A DNA stretch of 64,000 nucleotides, taken from Brevibacterium sp. JSBI002 (GTDB lineage: Bacteria > Actinomycetota > Actinomycetes > Actinomycetales > Brevibacteriaceae). The first letter of the stretch is position 1, and each line of letters starts with the position of its first letter. Position numbers and translations under genes: made by a program. Below are positions 52,942-61,313 of the stretch, one piece after another. The notes beneath the pieces were generated by a model. That model had not been told where the DNA came from and did not search any database. It saw only the letters and a list, made by a program, of their open reading frames with translations. The stretch is from assembly GCF_026013965.1 (NCBI RefSeq), contig NZ_CP110341.1:3596001-3660000 (forward strand), in the 5' to 3' direction.

Positions 52942-53976
52942 TCAGTCCTGCAAGCGGGTCGTTCCTTCGTGGCCGCCGGAGGTGTTGAGCTGTTTGGCAT
53001 AGCAGCTGTCGGGGCCTAGACCGTGCGATGAGCACCAGGACAGGGCGTCTTCGGGATCGTCGTAGCCGATGCCGACGACGGTGACCCAGAAGTTGTCTTC
53101 TTTGAAGCTGCTGAAATCGCCGGACCAGATGAGCTTCACGCGGGGGAACTCTTCGCGCAGTCCTTCGAACTCTTCGAGGATCGATTCTTCGTCCCAGGTC
53201 TTCCCTTCGGCTTCGAGTCCGACTCGCTTCGAGCTCAGCTGCGGAACCCATTTGCCGTTGAGTTCGCTCTTCGCTGTCTGTCCGTCGGAGTCGGCGAGCT
53301 GTTTGAGTGCCTTCTTCGGGTCGTCGGGAAGCGCCGATTCGGTCTCGATGGGTTCGGGTGACTGGCTGGCCGCAGCCGAACCGTCATCACTGGCGGTGCT
53401 CGTCGGCTCAGTCGTGGAGGCGACGGTGTCGGGATCCTCGGAGTCCTTGGAGAAGAAGGTCGCCGCGCCCCATCCGATGCCCCCTGCGAGGACGATGCCG
53501 ACGATGACGAGAAGGGCGATGAGTCCTCCGCGCTTCTTCTGCGCGGGCGGTGCGGCCTGCTGATACGGCCCCGGGCCATAGCCGTGGGGCGGCGGGGGTG
53601 GTTGTTGGCCGGCCTGGAGTGGTTGCTGGCCGGGCTGCTGCATTCCAGCGGCGGCCGCTTGGCCGCCGGCAGGGAAGGCTTGGGCGCCCTGGCCTTGGGA
53701 GGGTCCGCTCTGCGGATGCGGAGGCTGACCGGAGCGGTGGGACGGTCCGCTCTGCGGATGCGGGGTCTGGATTTTGGGACGCTGCGGCTGAGACGACGGT
53801 GGCGGCGGTGGAGGTGCACCCCAGCCGTTGCCTGACTGAGGGCCTTGCTGAGAACCCGACTGAGGGCCGGGGTGGGATCCGGGCTGTGAACCAGGAGGGG
53901 ATGACCATTGGCTGCCTGATCGATCGTTGACGTCCCATTCGTTCTCGTCCCCGCGTCCGGGAGGGTTCGTACTCAT
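52942..53976 (-). CDS. Pro/Gln-rich single-pass membrane protein
   Basis: A 344-residue protein starting at ATG 53976 (GGAG upstream). Residues 1-155 are low-complexity, rich in Pro, Gln, Ser and Gly, with repeats such as PHPQSGPS. One membrane helix (GLIALLVIVGIVLAGGIGWG) follows a KKR stop. The outside part has an acidic Ser/Thr-rich stalk and a C-terminal domain of about 120 residues with two Cys (SWCSSHGLGPDSCYAKQL). Such proteins are common in actinobacteria. No function can be assigned, but it is divergent from another Pro/Gln-rich membrane protein. Confidence 0.8.
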   Translation of the reverse strand: MSTNPPGRGDENEWDVNDRSGSQWSSPPGSQPGSHPGPQSGSQQGPQSGNGWGAPPPPPPSSQPQRPKIQTPHPQSGPSHRSGQPPHPQSGPSQGQGAQAFPAGGQAAAAGMQQPGQQPLQAGQQPPPPPHGYGPGPYQQAAPPAQKKRGGLIALLVIVGIVLAGGIGWGAATFFSKDSEDPDTVASTTEPTSTASDDGSAAASQSPEPIETESALPDDPKKALKQLADSDGQTAKSELNGKWVPQLSSKRVGLEAEGKTWDEESILEEFEGLREEFPRVKLIWSGDFSSFKEDNFWVTVVGIGYDDPEDALSWCSSHGLGPDSCYAKQLNTSGGHEGTTRLQD

Positions 53977-54149
53977 CCGCAACTCCAGATCGATCACGCC
54001 GTATTCCAGAAAAAGTCCCAATATAGGACTTCTCTTGCATTAACAGCCTAATATAAGTTGTGAACTACACATGCTTGATCTGCACAGTTTATTGTTTCGA
54101 TTTGAACTACATTGCGCAGCTGTCGGGCAACTGCACTTGAGGACTGGGT
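53977..54149. promoter_or_regulatory. AT-rich divergent promoter region of two Pro/Gln-rich membrane proteins
   Basis: A 173-base gap with the most AT-rich stretch in the window (around 54040-54110). TATAAG-like sequence occurs near 54052. It must hold both promoters, but exact elements are not clear. Confidence 0.5.
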
Positions 54150-57100
54150 ATGCACGACGAATCCGACGAGACGACACCGACCGCCGCCGAGGATCCGAAG
54201 GATCAGACCGCCGAGGACCAGGCCGCTGAGGATCAAAAGAGTCCCGAGCCTTTTGACGAGCCGAACGCCGAGGAATCCGCTGAGGCGAAAGCTGAAATGA
54301 CCCCCGCTGAGTCGGACGCCGAGTCCGAGTCGGAGAAGAGTTCCAAGACGAGCCCCGGCGCAGAGGCCCAGGATGGTGACGCGACCGAGGTGATGAATCC
54401 CGTCGGATCCGATTCCGCCGAGGAGACCGCTCGCTGGGCGCCCCCGGAGGACTGCACTCCCACCGACAAGCAGACAATCGACCCCTACGAAAAGGCCGCC
54501 GAGAACGACTCTTCCAACTCCGGCTCTCAACCCCAGACGGCGAGCGCTCGTCACCAGGGATCGGATTCACATCCGCAGACCGCAGGTCCGTACTACGCTC
54601 AAGGGCCCGGCCCCTACCAACCCGATCCTTACCAACATGGCACCTATCAGCAAGGCGCTTACCAGCAGGGAGCCTTCCCGCAGGGTTCTGGCCCCTACCA
54701 ACAGGGCGCCTACCCACAGGGTTCCGGTCCGTACCAGCAGGTCCCTCACCAACAGGGTCCCTATCAGCCCGGCCAGTCCGGGCCCATGCCCTACCCCGCA
54801 CCACCGGGTTATCCGGCGAACGCCCCGAAGTCGAAATTCGCCTCGGCGCTGGCTAAGGGAGCGACGTGGAAAACGGCCCTGATCCCGCCGGGGATCGCCC
54901 TCCTCGGCGGCATCATCGTCTCCATCATCCTCACCGTCATCCTCACGTCGATGTCGGAATTCGACTCGCTGACCGAGGAGACCGGCCTCAACCTTGACAG
55001 CCTCAACTACGCCCTGCCGTTCATCCTCATGGCTCTGGCGCTGTTCGGTTCGGCGGCGTTGCGCTTGGACATCAACGCCCCTGACACCTTCAACGCCCAA
55101 CTGGGCATCTTCACCACCGGCGCACCCCTGGTGGTCACCATCGTCATTGTGGGTCTGCTGTGGTGGATGACGAAATTGAGCGAACGCCGCTCCCCCGCAC
55201 CCAACCGAGTGTCCACGTGGATCCGCATCGGGGTCGCGACCCTGGCGATGACGCTCGTGCTCTTCCTCCTCCAGGTCATCTTCGCCGCCCGCGCCTCCGC
55301 CTTTGAAGAGGAAGGATCGTTCACCTTTTCCTTCTCGGCGGTCACCGTCCGATCGTTCTTCCTGCCGATGCTCGTCATCCTCATCACGAGCATCGCCGGT
55401 CGTGTCGCCGGACATTTCAAGGGCACCGAGGCGATCGGTGCACCGTTCCTGCGCTGGGCTGTTCCGCCTCTGCTGGTGACCTGGATCCACCTCGCCCTCA
55501 CCGTGGCCGTGTTCTCGATCGTCGCGCTCTTCGTCCTGCCGCTGTCAGTCGAGATGCCGGGTCAGCTGGTGCCGCTGACGTTCGTCAACATGGGCCTCAT
55601 CCTCACGTCGCTGACCCACCTCGGCGGAATCAGCGCCACCGCCCAAGGCGACTTGGGCTTGTACTCGGACACCTTCTCCGAGAGCCTCACCATGTTCAGC
55701 CGCGAGGCTCCCGGGCTGCTGTGGCTGGGCCTGCTCGTCGTCGTGGCCGCCGTGCTGATCGCAACGATCGTCGCCACCGTCACCCGGCGTCCGGCCTGGA
55801 CCGTGATCGAGCAGGACAAGCAGCAGTGGTCGAGCGCGTGGAAGCTGCCTGTGGCGTTCTGCCTCGTCTGGGGTCTGCTGTCGCTGTTGGCCATTCCGGC
55901 GAACCTGGCGATGTCCGGATCCGCCGAGGCGGCCATGTTCTTCGGTGGGTCCGGTGCGGCCCGTGCGGGGATCGGCCCCCTGGCCTGGACCTTCCTCATC
56001 TTCGCGCTCTGGGGCGGGATCATCGAGGTGCTCTCGCGCACCCTGGGGCCACGTCTCGCCCTCACCTTCCCCGCGGTCGCACGGATCGCCGCCGGTCGGA
56101 CCGTGCACCCGCACTGGGGACCGTATCTGGGGATGAGCGAACCGCAGTTCGCATTCGTCCATCCCGATCTGGCTCAGGCCGCCGCTCCGACGCCACCGCC
56201 GGTCGCTCCCGGCCCCGGCGAAATCGGACCACACGGGGCGGGTGGGTTCGGACCGCAGGGGCCCGCCGGCCATCAGGGGCCGCCCGCACCGCCGGACGCG
56301 TTCGGCTCGCAGAGCCAGTCGCAGAGCCAGCCTGGCGGCCAACCGGCCGGTGCGCCGCAGGGCCCACAACAGTTCTCCGCGCCGGTCGGCCCGCAGCAGC
56401 ATCCGACCCCGTCCGACCAACAGCCGTATGCCTATCCGCAGGGTGCCGCCGGACAGCAGTCGTACTCGGCTCCGCAGGGAATGTACGCCGCACAGCCGTA
56501 CGCTGGGCCGGCCAAACCCTTCGACAAGAAGAAGACGACGCTCGTCTCGGTCGTCGCCGGAGGTGCCGTGCTCCTCCTCGTGGCCTCGATCATCGTCGTC
56601 ACTCAGCTCAACGGGCACATGTTTGGTCCCGAAGCGACGGTGGAGAAGTACTTCGGGGAGCTCTCCGACGGTGACGCCGAAGGTGCGCTCAAGGTCGCCG
56701 ACGTCGACGTTCCACAGGAGTCACGGACCCTGCTGACCAACGAGGTCCTTGGCGGTTCCGAGGCACTGCCCGACGATGTCACCGTCGAGGATGCCGAGAT
56801 CTCCGGAGACACGGCGACAGTCGCGGTCACCTACGATGTCGGCGGCTCCAAAAGCAACAGCACCCTGACCCTGCACAGGGCGGGGAAGAAGGCGCTGTTC
56901 TTCGACGACTGGGCGCTCAAGAGCCCGGAACTGCTCACCCTCACCGTCGACACTCCCGGCCTCAAGAAGGTCAAGGTCGACGGAATCGACGTCGACAGCG
57001 ACGGATCGACACTGTCCCTGCCGGCATTCCCCGGTCTCTACACGATCGACCTGGCCGAGAAGTCCGATCTCATCACCGCCGACGCGGTCGAGGTGCGGGC

Positions 57101-57575
57101 CTTCCTCGGCGACGACGCGAACATGGAGGGCAAGGAGACGCCGCTGCTCTCAGCCCACCCCTCGGATGCGTTCCGCGCCGAGGTCGACAAGCAGGTCAAG
57201 ACCCTCATCGACAGCTGCGCGAAGAAGTCCGTCGCTCAGCCCGACGGGTGCCCGTTCGGATCCTCGCTGGCCGACAGCTACGACGCCACCGGCCTCAAAT
57301 GGTCGATCTCGTCGTATCCGACGGTGACCGTCGCCGATGACTCGATGGGCACCGACCAGTATTCGAACCCCGAGGACGCGACCGGCCCGAACGGCGGCCC
57401 GGCGTGGCTGATCTCCTCGGACACCACCGGTGAAGCGCTCGTGACCGGCAGCTACGAAATGTTCGATGAGTCCGAACCCTTCGATGACACCGTGACCTTC
57501 GACCTCAACGGCACGGCCGAGATCGTCGACGGCAAGGTCGTCATCACCGTCAGCGACGACCCCTGGGACTGGTGA
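54150..57575 (+). CDS. Large polytopic membrane protein with disordered N-terminus and extracytoplasmic domain
   Basis: An 1141-residue protein. Residues 1-145 are acidic and disordered; 146-225 carry Tyr-Gln-Gly repeats (QQGAYPQGSGPY twice). About ten hydrophobic segments lie between ~242 and ~650. A second Pro/Gln linker (~675-785) leads to another helix (VVAGGAVLLLVASIIVVTQL) and a ~330-residue outside region. That region begins ATVEKYFGELSDGDAEGAL, resembling TcaA-type NTF2-like and later domains. GAGGA precedes ATG. The function is unknown; cell-envelope sensing or division scaffolding are possible. Confidence 0.85.
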   Translation: MHDESDETTPTAAEDPKDQTAEDQAAEDQKSPEPFDEPNAEESAEAKAEMTPAESDAESESEKSSKTSPGAEAQDGDATEVMNPVGSDSAEETARWAPPEDCTPTDKQTIDPYEKAAENDSSNSGSQPQTASARHQGSDSHPQTAGPYYAQGPGPYQPDPYQHGTYQQGAYQQGAFPQGSGPYQQGAYPQGSGPYQQVPHQQGPYQPGQSGPMPYPAPPGYPANAPKSKFASALAKGATWKTALIPPGIALLGGIIVSIILTVILTSMSEFDSLTEETGLNLDSLNYALPFILMALALFGSAALRLDINAPDTFNAQLGIFTTGAPLVVTIVIVGLLWWMTKLSERRSPAPNRVSTWIRIGVATLAMTLVLFLLQVIFAARASAFEEEGSFTFSFSAVTVRSFFLPMLVILITSIAGRVAGHFKGTEAIGAPFLRWAVPPLLVTWIHLALTVAVFSIVALFVLPLSVEMPGQLVPLTFVNMGLILTSLTHLGGISATAQGDLGLYSDTFSESLTMFSREAPGLLWLGLLVVVAAVLIATIVATVTRRPAWTVIEQDKQQWSSAWKLPVAFCLVWGLLSLLAIPANLAMSGSAEAAMFFGGSGAARAGIGPLAWTFLIFALWGGIIEVLSRTLGPRLALTFPAVARIAAGRTVHPHWGPYLGMSEPQFAFVHPDLAQAAAPTPPPVAPGPGEIGPHGAGGFGPQGPAGHQGPPAPPDAFGSQSQSQSQPGGQPAGAPQGPQQFSAPVGPQQHPTPSDQQPYAYPQGAAGQQSYSAPQGMYAAQPYAGPAKPFDKKKTTLVSVVAGGAVLLLVASIIVVTQLNGHMFGPEATVEKYFGELSDGDAEGALKVADVDVPQESRTLLTNEVLGGSEALPDDVTVEDAEISGDTATVAVTYDVGGSKSNSTLTLHRAGKKALFFDDWALKSPELLTLTVDTPGLKKVKVDGIDVDSDGSTLSLPAFPGLYTIDLAEKSDLITADAVEVRAFLGDDANMEGKETPLLSAHPSDAFRAEVDKQVKTLIDSCAKKSVAQPDGCPFGSSLADSYDATGLKWSISSYPTVTVADDSMGTDQYSNPEDATGPNGGPAWLISSDTTGEALVTGSYEMFDESEPFDDTVTFDLNGTAEIVDGKVVITVSDDPWDW
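54610..54775. repeat. Degenerate tandem repeat encoding YQQGxYPQGSGP units
   Basis: Repeated TACCAGCAGGG/TACCCACAGGG-type units encode the Tyr-Gln-Gly repeats at residues ~155-207 of the large membrane protein. Copy number may vary between strains. Confidence 0.75.
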
Positions 57576-57582
57576 CCGACGC

Positions 57583-57606
57583 GGCGTGGCCCGACCGGGT
57601 CACGCC
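57583..57606. terminator. Hairpin between convergent genes
   Basis: GGCGTGGCCCG pairs with CGGGTCACGCC with one wobble and almost no loop. It sits between the stop codons of the large membrane protein and D-serine dehydratase. No T tract follows, so it is a moderate candidate for a bidirectional terminator. Confidence 0.5.
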
Positions 57607-57608
57607 GT

Positions 57609-58964
57609 TCAGTCGGTGAAGATCGCCGAGGCGGTGCTGCTGATCCGGTCCACGAGCCCTCGTCCTTCGTCGAGGTAGGCGGCACGTTCGTCGGCGGGGA
57701 CCATCGCCCCACCGGTGAGCCACACCAGGTGGACGCCCGCGGAAGTTTCGCCCGTTGCAGTTCCCATCCGCCACGGAATGGTCAGCCCGGCGGTTGCCGA
57801 GGGTTCGACATCGACGCCTTCGGTCTCGTGGAGCACGCCGACTCCGGCCCGGATGACCTCGTCGGGGACCGTGGCGAAACCGGAGATGAGCGGCCCGATC
57901 GTCGGTCCGATGAAGCGTGAGGGTCGGGCGACTGCCAGTCCGTCGGCGGCGGTGGCTCCGGTCAGGCCGATGTCCTGCACGGAGATGCCGCTGTGCCGAC
58001 CGGTGCGCACGCCGAGGAACATCGCCGGTGCCTGGCTCGGTTCGACGAAGACGCAGCGCACCGCAGGGCCGAAGACCCGCTTCAGCCCGAAGGTCACTCC
58101 CCCGGGACCGCCTCCGATTCCGCACGGCAGGTAGACGGTGAGCGGATTCTGCTCGTCGATGGTCACTCCGGCGGCGGCGAACTGCTGCTGGAGACGCAGG
58201 GCTGCCACCGAATATCCGGCGAAGAGGCTCACGGAGTCCTCGTCGTCGACGAAGTGCGTGTTCTCGTCGGCTTCTGCCGAGGCTCGTCCAGCTTCGACGG
58301 CTTCGACGAAGTCGCCGGCGTGTTCGATGACGCCGACCCCGTGGTCGCGCAGCATCGTCTTCTTCCATTCGCGGGCATCGGCGGACATATGCACCGAGGC
58401 GGCAAAGCCGAGGCGAGCGCTCAGGATCCCGATCGACAGTCCGAGGTTGCCGGTCGAGCCCACGACGATGCGGTGGTTCGCAGCGATCTCACTGAACCGA
58501 CGACTCGAATAGGCGGCGGGATCATGAGCGTCGACTCCATGCTCGGCGGCGATCGCCTCGGCGAATTCGAGCACCTCGTGGAAGCCGCCGCGGGCCTTGA
58601 TCGACCCGCTCACCGGCAGGGAGTCGTCGCGCTTGAGCCACAGCTGTCCGGTGATTTCGGACCCGAACAGATCAACGAGGCGATGCTGCGCCGCCGGCGC
58701 CGGGACCAGGGCCGATTCGATCATTCCGCCGTCGGTTTCGGGGAACGCCGACGCGAGCTCGGCCGGAACGGTCGCCGTCTCGGGGAAGGTCGTCGCGAAC
58801 CAGGAGGCGAAGCGGTCGAACCGGGCCGCCGCGGAATCCATGACCTCGCCGAATTCGGGCAGGGCCGCCTCGGTGCCGGTGGAGCGGAGCCACGTGGTCG
58901 GGGCACCCGATGCCAGGGATCGGATGATCTCGTCGGTGCTGAGTTCGTCAGGCAGGTCGGTCAT
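57609..58964 (-). CDS. dsdA: D-serine ammonia-lyase (dehydratase)
   Basis: A 451-residue PLP enzyme converting D-serine to pyruvate and ammonia. WLKRDDSLPVSGSIKARGG contains the cofactor Lys123, GSTGNLGLSIG is part of the cofactor phosphate site, and YLPCGIGGGPGGVTFGLK is the glycine-rich phosphate loop. Length and motifs match DsdA. It is a single gene facing the large membrane protein. It would detoxify or use D-serine. Confidence 0.92.
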   Translation of the reverse strand: MTDLPDELSTDEIIRSLASGAPTTWLRSTGTEAALPEFGEVMDSAAARFDRFASWFATTFPETATVPAELASAFPETDGGMIESALVPAPAAQHRLVDLFGSEITGQLWLKRDDSLPVSGSIKARGGFHEVLEFAEAIAAEHGVDAHDPAAYSSRRFSEIAANHRIVVGSTGNLGLSIGILSARLGFAASVHMSADAREWKKTMLRDHGVGVIEHAGDFVEAVEAGRASAEADENTHFVDDEDSVSLFAGYSVAALRLQQQFAAAGVTIDEQNPLTVYLPCGIGGGPGGVTFGLKRVFGPAVRCVFVEPSQAPAMFLGVRTGRHSGISVQDIGLTGATAADGLAVARPSRFIGPTIGPLISGFATVPDEVIRAGVGVLHETEGVDVEPSATAGLTIPWRMGTATGETSAGVHLVWLTGGAMVPADERAAYLDEGRGLVDRISSTASAIFTD

Positions 58965-58995
58965 GTACCGATCGTAGCCCGGCAGGGTGCGGGCC

Positions 58996-59976
58996 TCAGT
59001 TCCCCACGATCTTCTTCGCGGAGTCGAGGACGTCGGCGAGTTCGTTCAGCCATTTCGCGTAGCCGTCATAGGTATAGGCACGTTTGTCGTCCCAGGTGCC
59101 GAGCTGGTCCTCCCTGACAGCGGGCAGGCTCTTGTACACCGGGTTGTCCTCGTAGTCGGTCGAGGCGTCGTGGCCGAGGACGACGTCGGCCGGGTAGTCC
59201 GACATCTTCTCCCAGGAGACTTCGGCCCAACTGCTCTCTCCGGTGGCGTCGGGACCGACGAGGGTGAGCCCGTCCTCGCTGAGCATCTCGGCGATGCCCA
59301 AGGAGTTCGAGGTGTAGTTGATCTCGGCAGTGAAGTTCGCCAGCAACACTGTCAGTTCGTTCTGCTTCTTCGCCACGCCGCGGATGCGAGCCCGGGCGTC
59401 GTCGAAGGCCTTCCGCTTGTCCGCGATGGCGCCGGTGTCCGTGTCCTTGCCCAATGCCTTCGCGATGGCCGCATACTGAGCGAACATCGCGTCGGGGCTC
59501 TGCCCGCCGAGTTTGACGGGGACGAAGGGCACGAGCTCACTGACCTGGCCTTTCACCTTCTCGTCCCACCAGGTCCACCCGTCGCCGGCCTCATTGCCGT
59601 AGGCGACGAGGACGTCCGGCTCGGCGACCGCGAGAGCTTCGATGTCGAGTTCCATATCGGTGCCGACGACCTCGACGCCTTCTTGGTCAAAGGCCTTACC
59701 CGGGGATTCGTTCTGGCCGAAGCCGAAGACCGCGACCGGCGTAATGCCGTACTGCGCGAGACCGGCCGCCGAATAGAAGTCCGCGGCGATGCGCTTCGCC
59801 GGACGGTCGAGTTCGATCGTCAGTCCGTCATAGCCCTCCGGCGAATACGTGAAGTTCGGGATGCCGTCCGCGGCACCGGAAGCACCGCTTCCCGCCTCAC
59901 CGTCGGTCTCAGATCGACAGGCAACGAGGGCGAACGGGGCGAGAACGGACAGGGCAAGGAGCTGACGACGACGCAT
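58996..59976 (-). CDS. Siderophore ABC transporter substrate-binding lipoprotein
   Basis: A 326-residue FepB/FhuD-type binding protein. ATG 59976 starts a lipoprotein signal MRRRQLLALSVLAPFALVAC with the lipobox Cys at residue 20; the longer upstream frame would bury this. The mature protein shows the two-lobed periplasmic-binding pattern (RIAADFYSAAGLAQYGITPV, LAVAEPDVLVAYG). It is divergent from a siderophore-interacting protein with an iron box between. No permease or ATPase genes are within reach. Confidence 0.92.
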   Translation of the reverse strand: MRRRQLLALSVLAPFALVACRSETDGEAGSGASGAADGIPNFTYSPEGYDGLTIELDRPAKRIAADFYSAAGLAQYGITPVAVFGFGQNESPGKAFDQEGVEVVGTDMELDIEALAVAEPDVLVAYGNEAGDGWTWWDEKVKGQVSELVPFVPVKLGGQSPDAMFAQYAAIAKALGKDTDTGAIADKRKAFDDARARIRGVAKKQNELTVLLANFTAEINYTSNSLGIAEMLSEDGLTLVGPDATGESSWAEVSWEKMSDYPADVVLGHDASTDYEDNPVYKSLPAVREDQLGTWDDKRAYTYDGYAKWLNELADVLDSAKKIVGN

Positions 59977-60112
59977 CGAGGGCCTTTCCGTGGGCGTCCC
60001 CGCAGGGACGTTTGGACGTGGAGGTACGGCGAAAGTGCTGGTCAGAGTGCTGTGAATTGCTGGACTTGCTGCGGACTTCTGCAGTGAGGCCGGAACCACC
60101 TTAGCACTATTT

Positions 60113-60131
60113 GGAAAGGCTAGCCTTACTA
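60113..60131. promoter_or_regulatory. IdeR/DtxR-type iron box
   Basis: A core AAGGCTAGCCTT palindrome at 60116-60127 within GGAAAGGCTAGCCTTACTA, close to the 19-base IdeR/DtxR consensus TTAGGTTAGSCTAACCTAA. It lies in the divergent region of the siderophore-binding and siderophore-interacting genes. Iron-dependent repression of both is expected. Confidence 0.75.
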
Positions 60132-60250
60132 AATTAGGGTAGAGTATCGTTGCGGATGTTCCGACATCACGACAGCTGCACACACGAACACAACGCGTCC
60201 CGCGGGGACGACCTCACGACCGCTGGCCGTGGGGATGCGAAGGAGAATCA

Positions 60251-61264
60251 GTGTCACGAGCCCCCATCGGTGCCTTCGAAGCAGAGGTCCTCGCCGTCGA
60301 AGATCTCAGCCCGTCCTTCCGCCGGGTGACGTTCGGTGGTGCCGGACTGGCGGACTTCGGCCCGAACACACACCCGCTCGACCTGCGGATCAAACTCGTC
60401 ATCCCACCGCTGCAGGCAGCCGCACCGCAGTTCGATCTGCCCGCTTTCCTCCACGAGCAGGAAGCCGCCGGAGTCTCCTGGTACCAGGCCTGGCTGCAGG
60501 TCGATCCCGCCAAGCGCGGAGCGATGCGCACCTACACCGTGCGGGAATGGAACGATGCCGAGCGTCGACTCGTCATCGACATGGTCCTCCATACCGATGA
60601 ACATGGCCATTCGGGTCCTGCCGCCCAGTGGGCCGAATTCGCCGAGGTGGGACACCGTCTCCATATCATCGGACCTTCCCGCGCCTCGGAGACGCCGTGC
60701 GCCGGGATCGAATTCGCCCCCGGCGATGCTCACCAGATCCTGCTCGCCGGCGACGAGACGGCTGTGCCCGCCATCGCCTCGATCCTCGATTCACTCAAGG
60801 ACAGCCAGGCGCAGGGCAAGGCCGTTCTCGAAGTCCCGAGCGCCGAGGACATCATCGACATCACCGCTCCCACCGGCTTCGAGATCGAATGGCTGCCACG
60901 CGGGGAGGCCGACTTCGGTCAGCTCCTCGAACCTGCCGTCCGCGAGGCGGTGCGGTCGGAGACCCGGATCCCCGTCGGAGCCGGACCGGCAGGGTCGGCC
61001 GGCGGGCCGGATGGTCAGGTCCGGGAACTCGACGATGTCAACATCGACGAAGAGATCCTCTGGGACGTTCCCGCGGCCCTCACCGAGGCGGCTCAAGGCA
61101 GTTCGAGTGCCACGGAGAAGGACGACCGTCCCTTCTATGCCTGGATCGCCGGAGAGGCAGGACCGGTCAAGCGTCTGCGTCGCTATCTCGTCCAGGAAGT
61201 CGGAGTCGACCGCAAGCAGATCGCGTTCATGGGCTACTGGCGTCAGGGCAAAGCCGAAGGCTGA
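60251..61264 (+). CDS. Siderophore-interacting protein (FAD ferric-siderophore reductase)
   Basis: A 337-residue SIP-family reductase that releases iron from imported siderophores. LSPSFRRVTFGGAGLADF is the conserved start, MRTYTVREW is the FAD-binding RxYT motif, and LLAGDETAVPAIASIL and FYAWIAGEAGPVKRLRRYL are the NAD-side motifs. GTG 60251 has AAGGAGAA upstream. A ~25-residue Gly/Pro insertion (VGAGPAGSAGGPDG) lies near residue 245. Confidence 0.92.
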   Translation: MSRAPIGAFEAEVLAVEDLSPSFRRVTFGGAGLADFGPNTHPLDLRIKLVIPPLQAAAPQFDLPAFLHEQEAAGVSWYQAWLQVDPAKRGAMRTYTVREWNDAERRLVIDMVLHTDEHGHSGPAAQWAEFAEVGHRLHIIGPSRASETPCAGIEFAPGDAHQILLAGDETAVPAIASILDSLKDSQAQGKAVLEVPSAEDIIDITAPTGFEIEWLPRGEADFGQLLEPAVREAVRSETRIPVGAGPAGSAGGPDGQVRELDDVNIDEEILWDVPAALTEAAQGSSSATEKDDRPFYAWIAGEAGPVKRLRRYLVQEVGVDRKQIAFMGYWRQGKAEG

Positions 61265-61269
61265 GAATG

Positions 61270-61297
61270 GGCAGCGCCGCCTACTGACAGCGCTGCC
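61270..61297. terminator. Hairpin between convergent siderophore and oxidase genes
   Basis: GGCAGCGC and GCGCTGCC form an eight-base stem with a 12-base loop, without a T tract. Possible terminator for the siderophore-interacting gene. Confidence 0.4.
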
Positions 61298-61313
61298 AAC
61301 AGGCCGACTAGCC

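Noticed and set aside
54610..54775. CRISPR-like repeat array
   Set aside because: The repeats are short, have no unique spacers and encode a clean Tyr-Gln-Gly protein repeat in frame.
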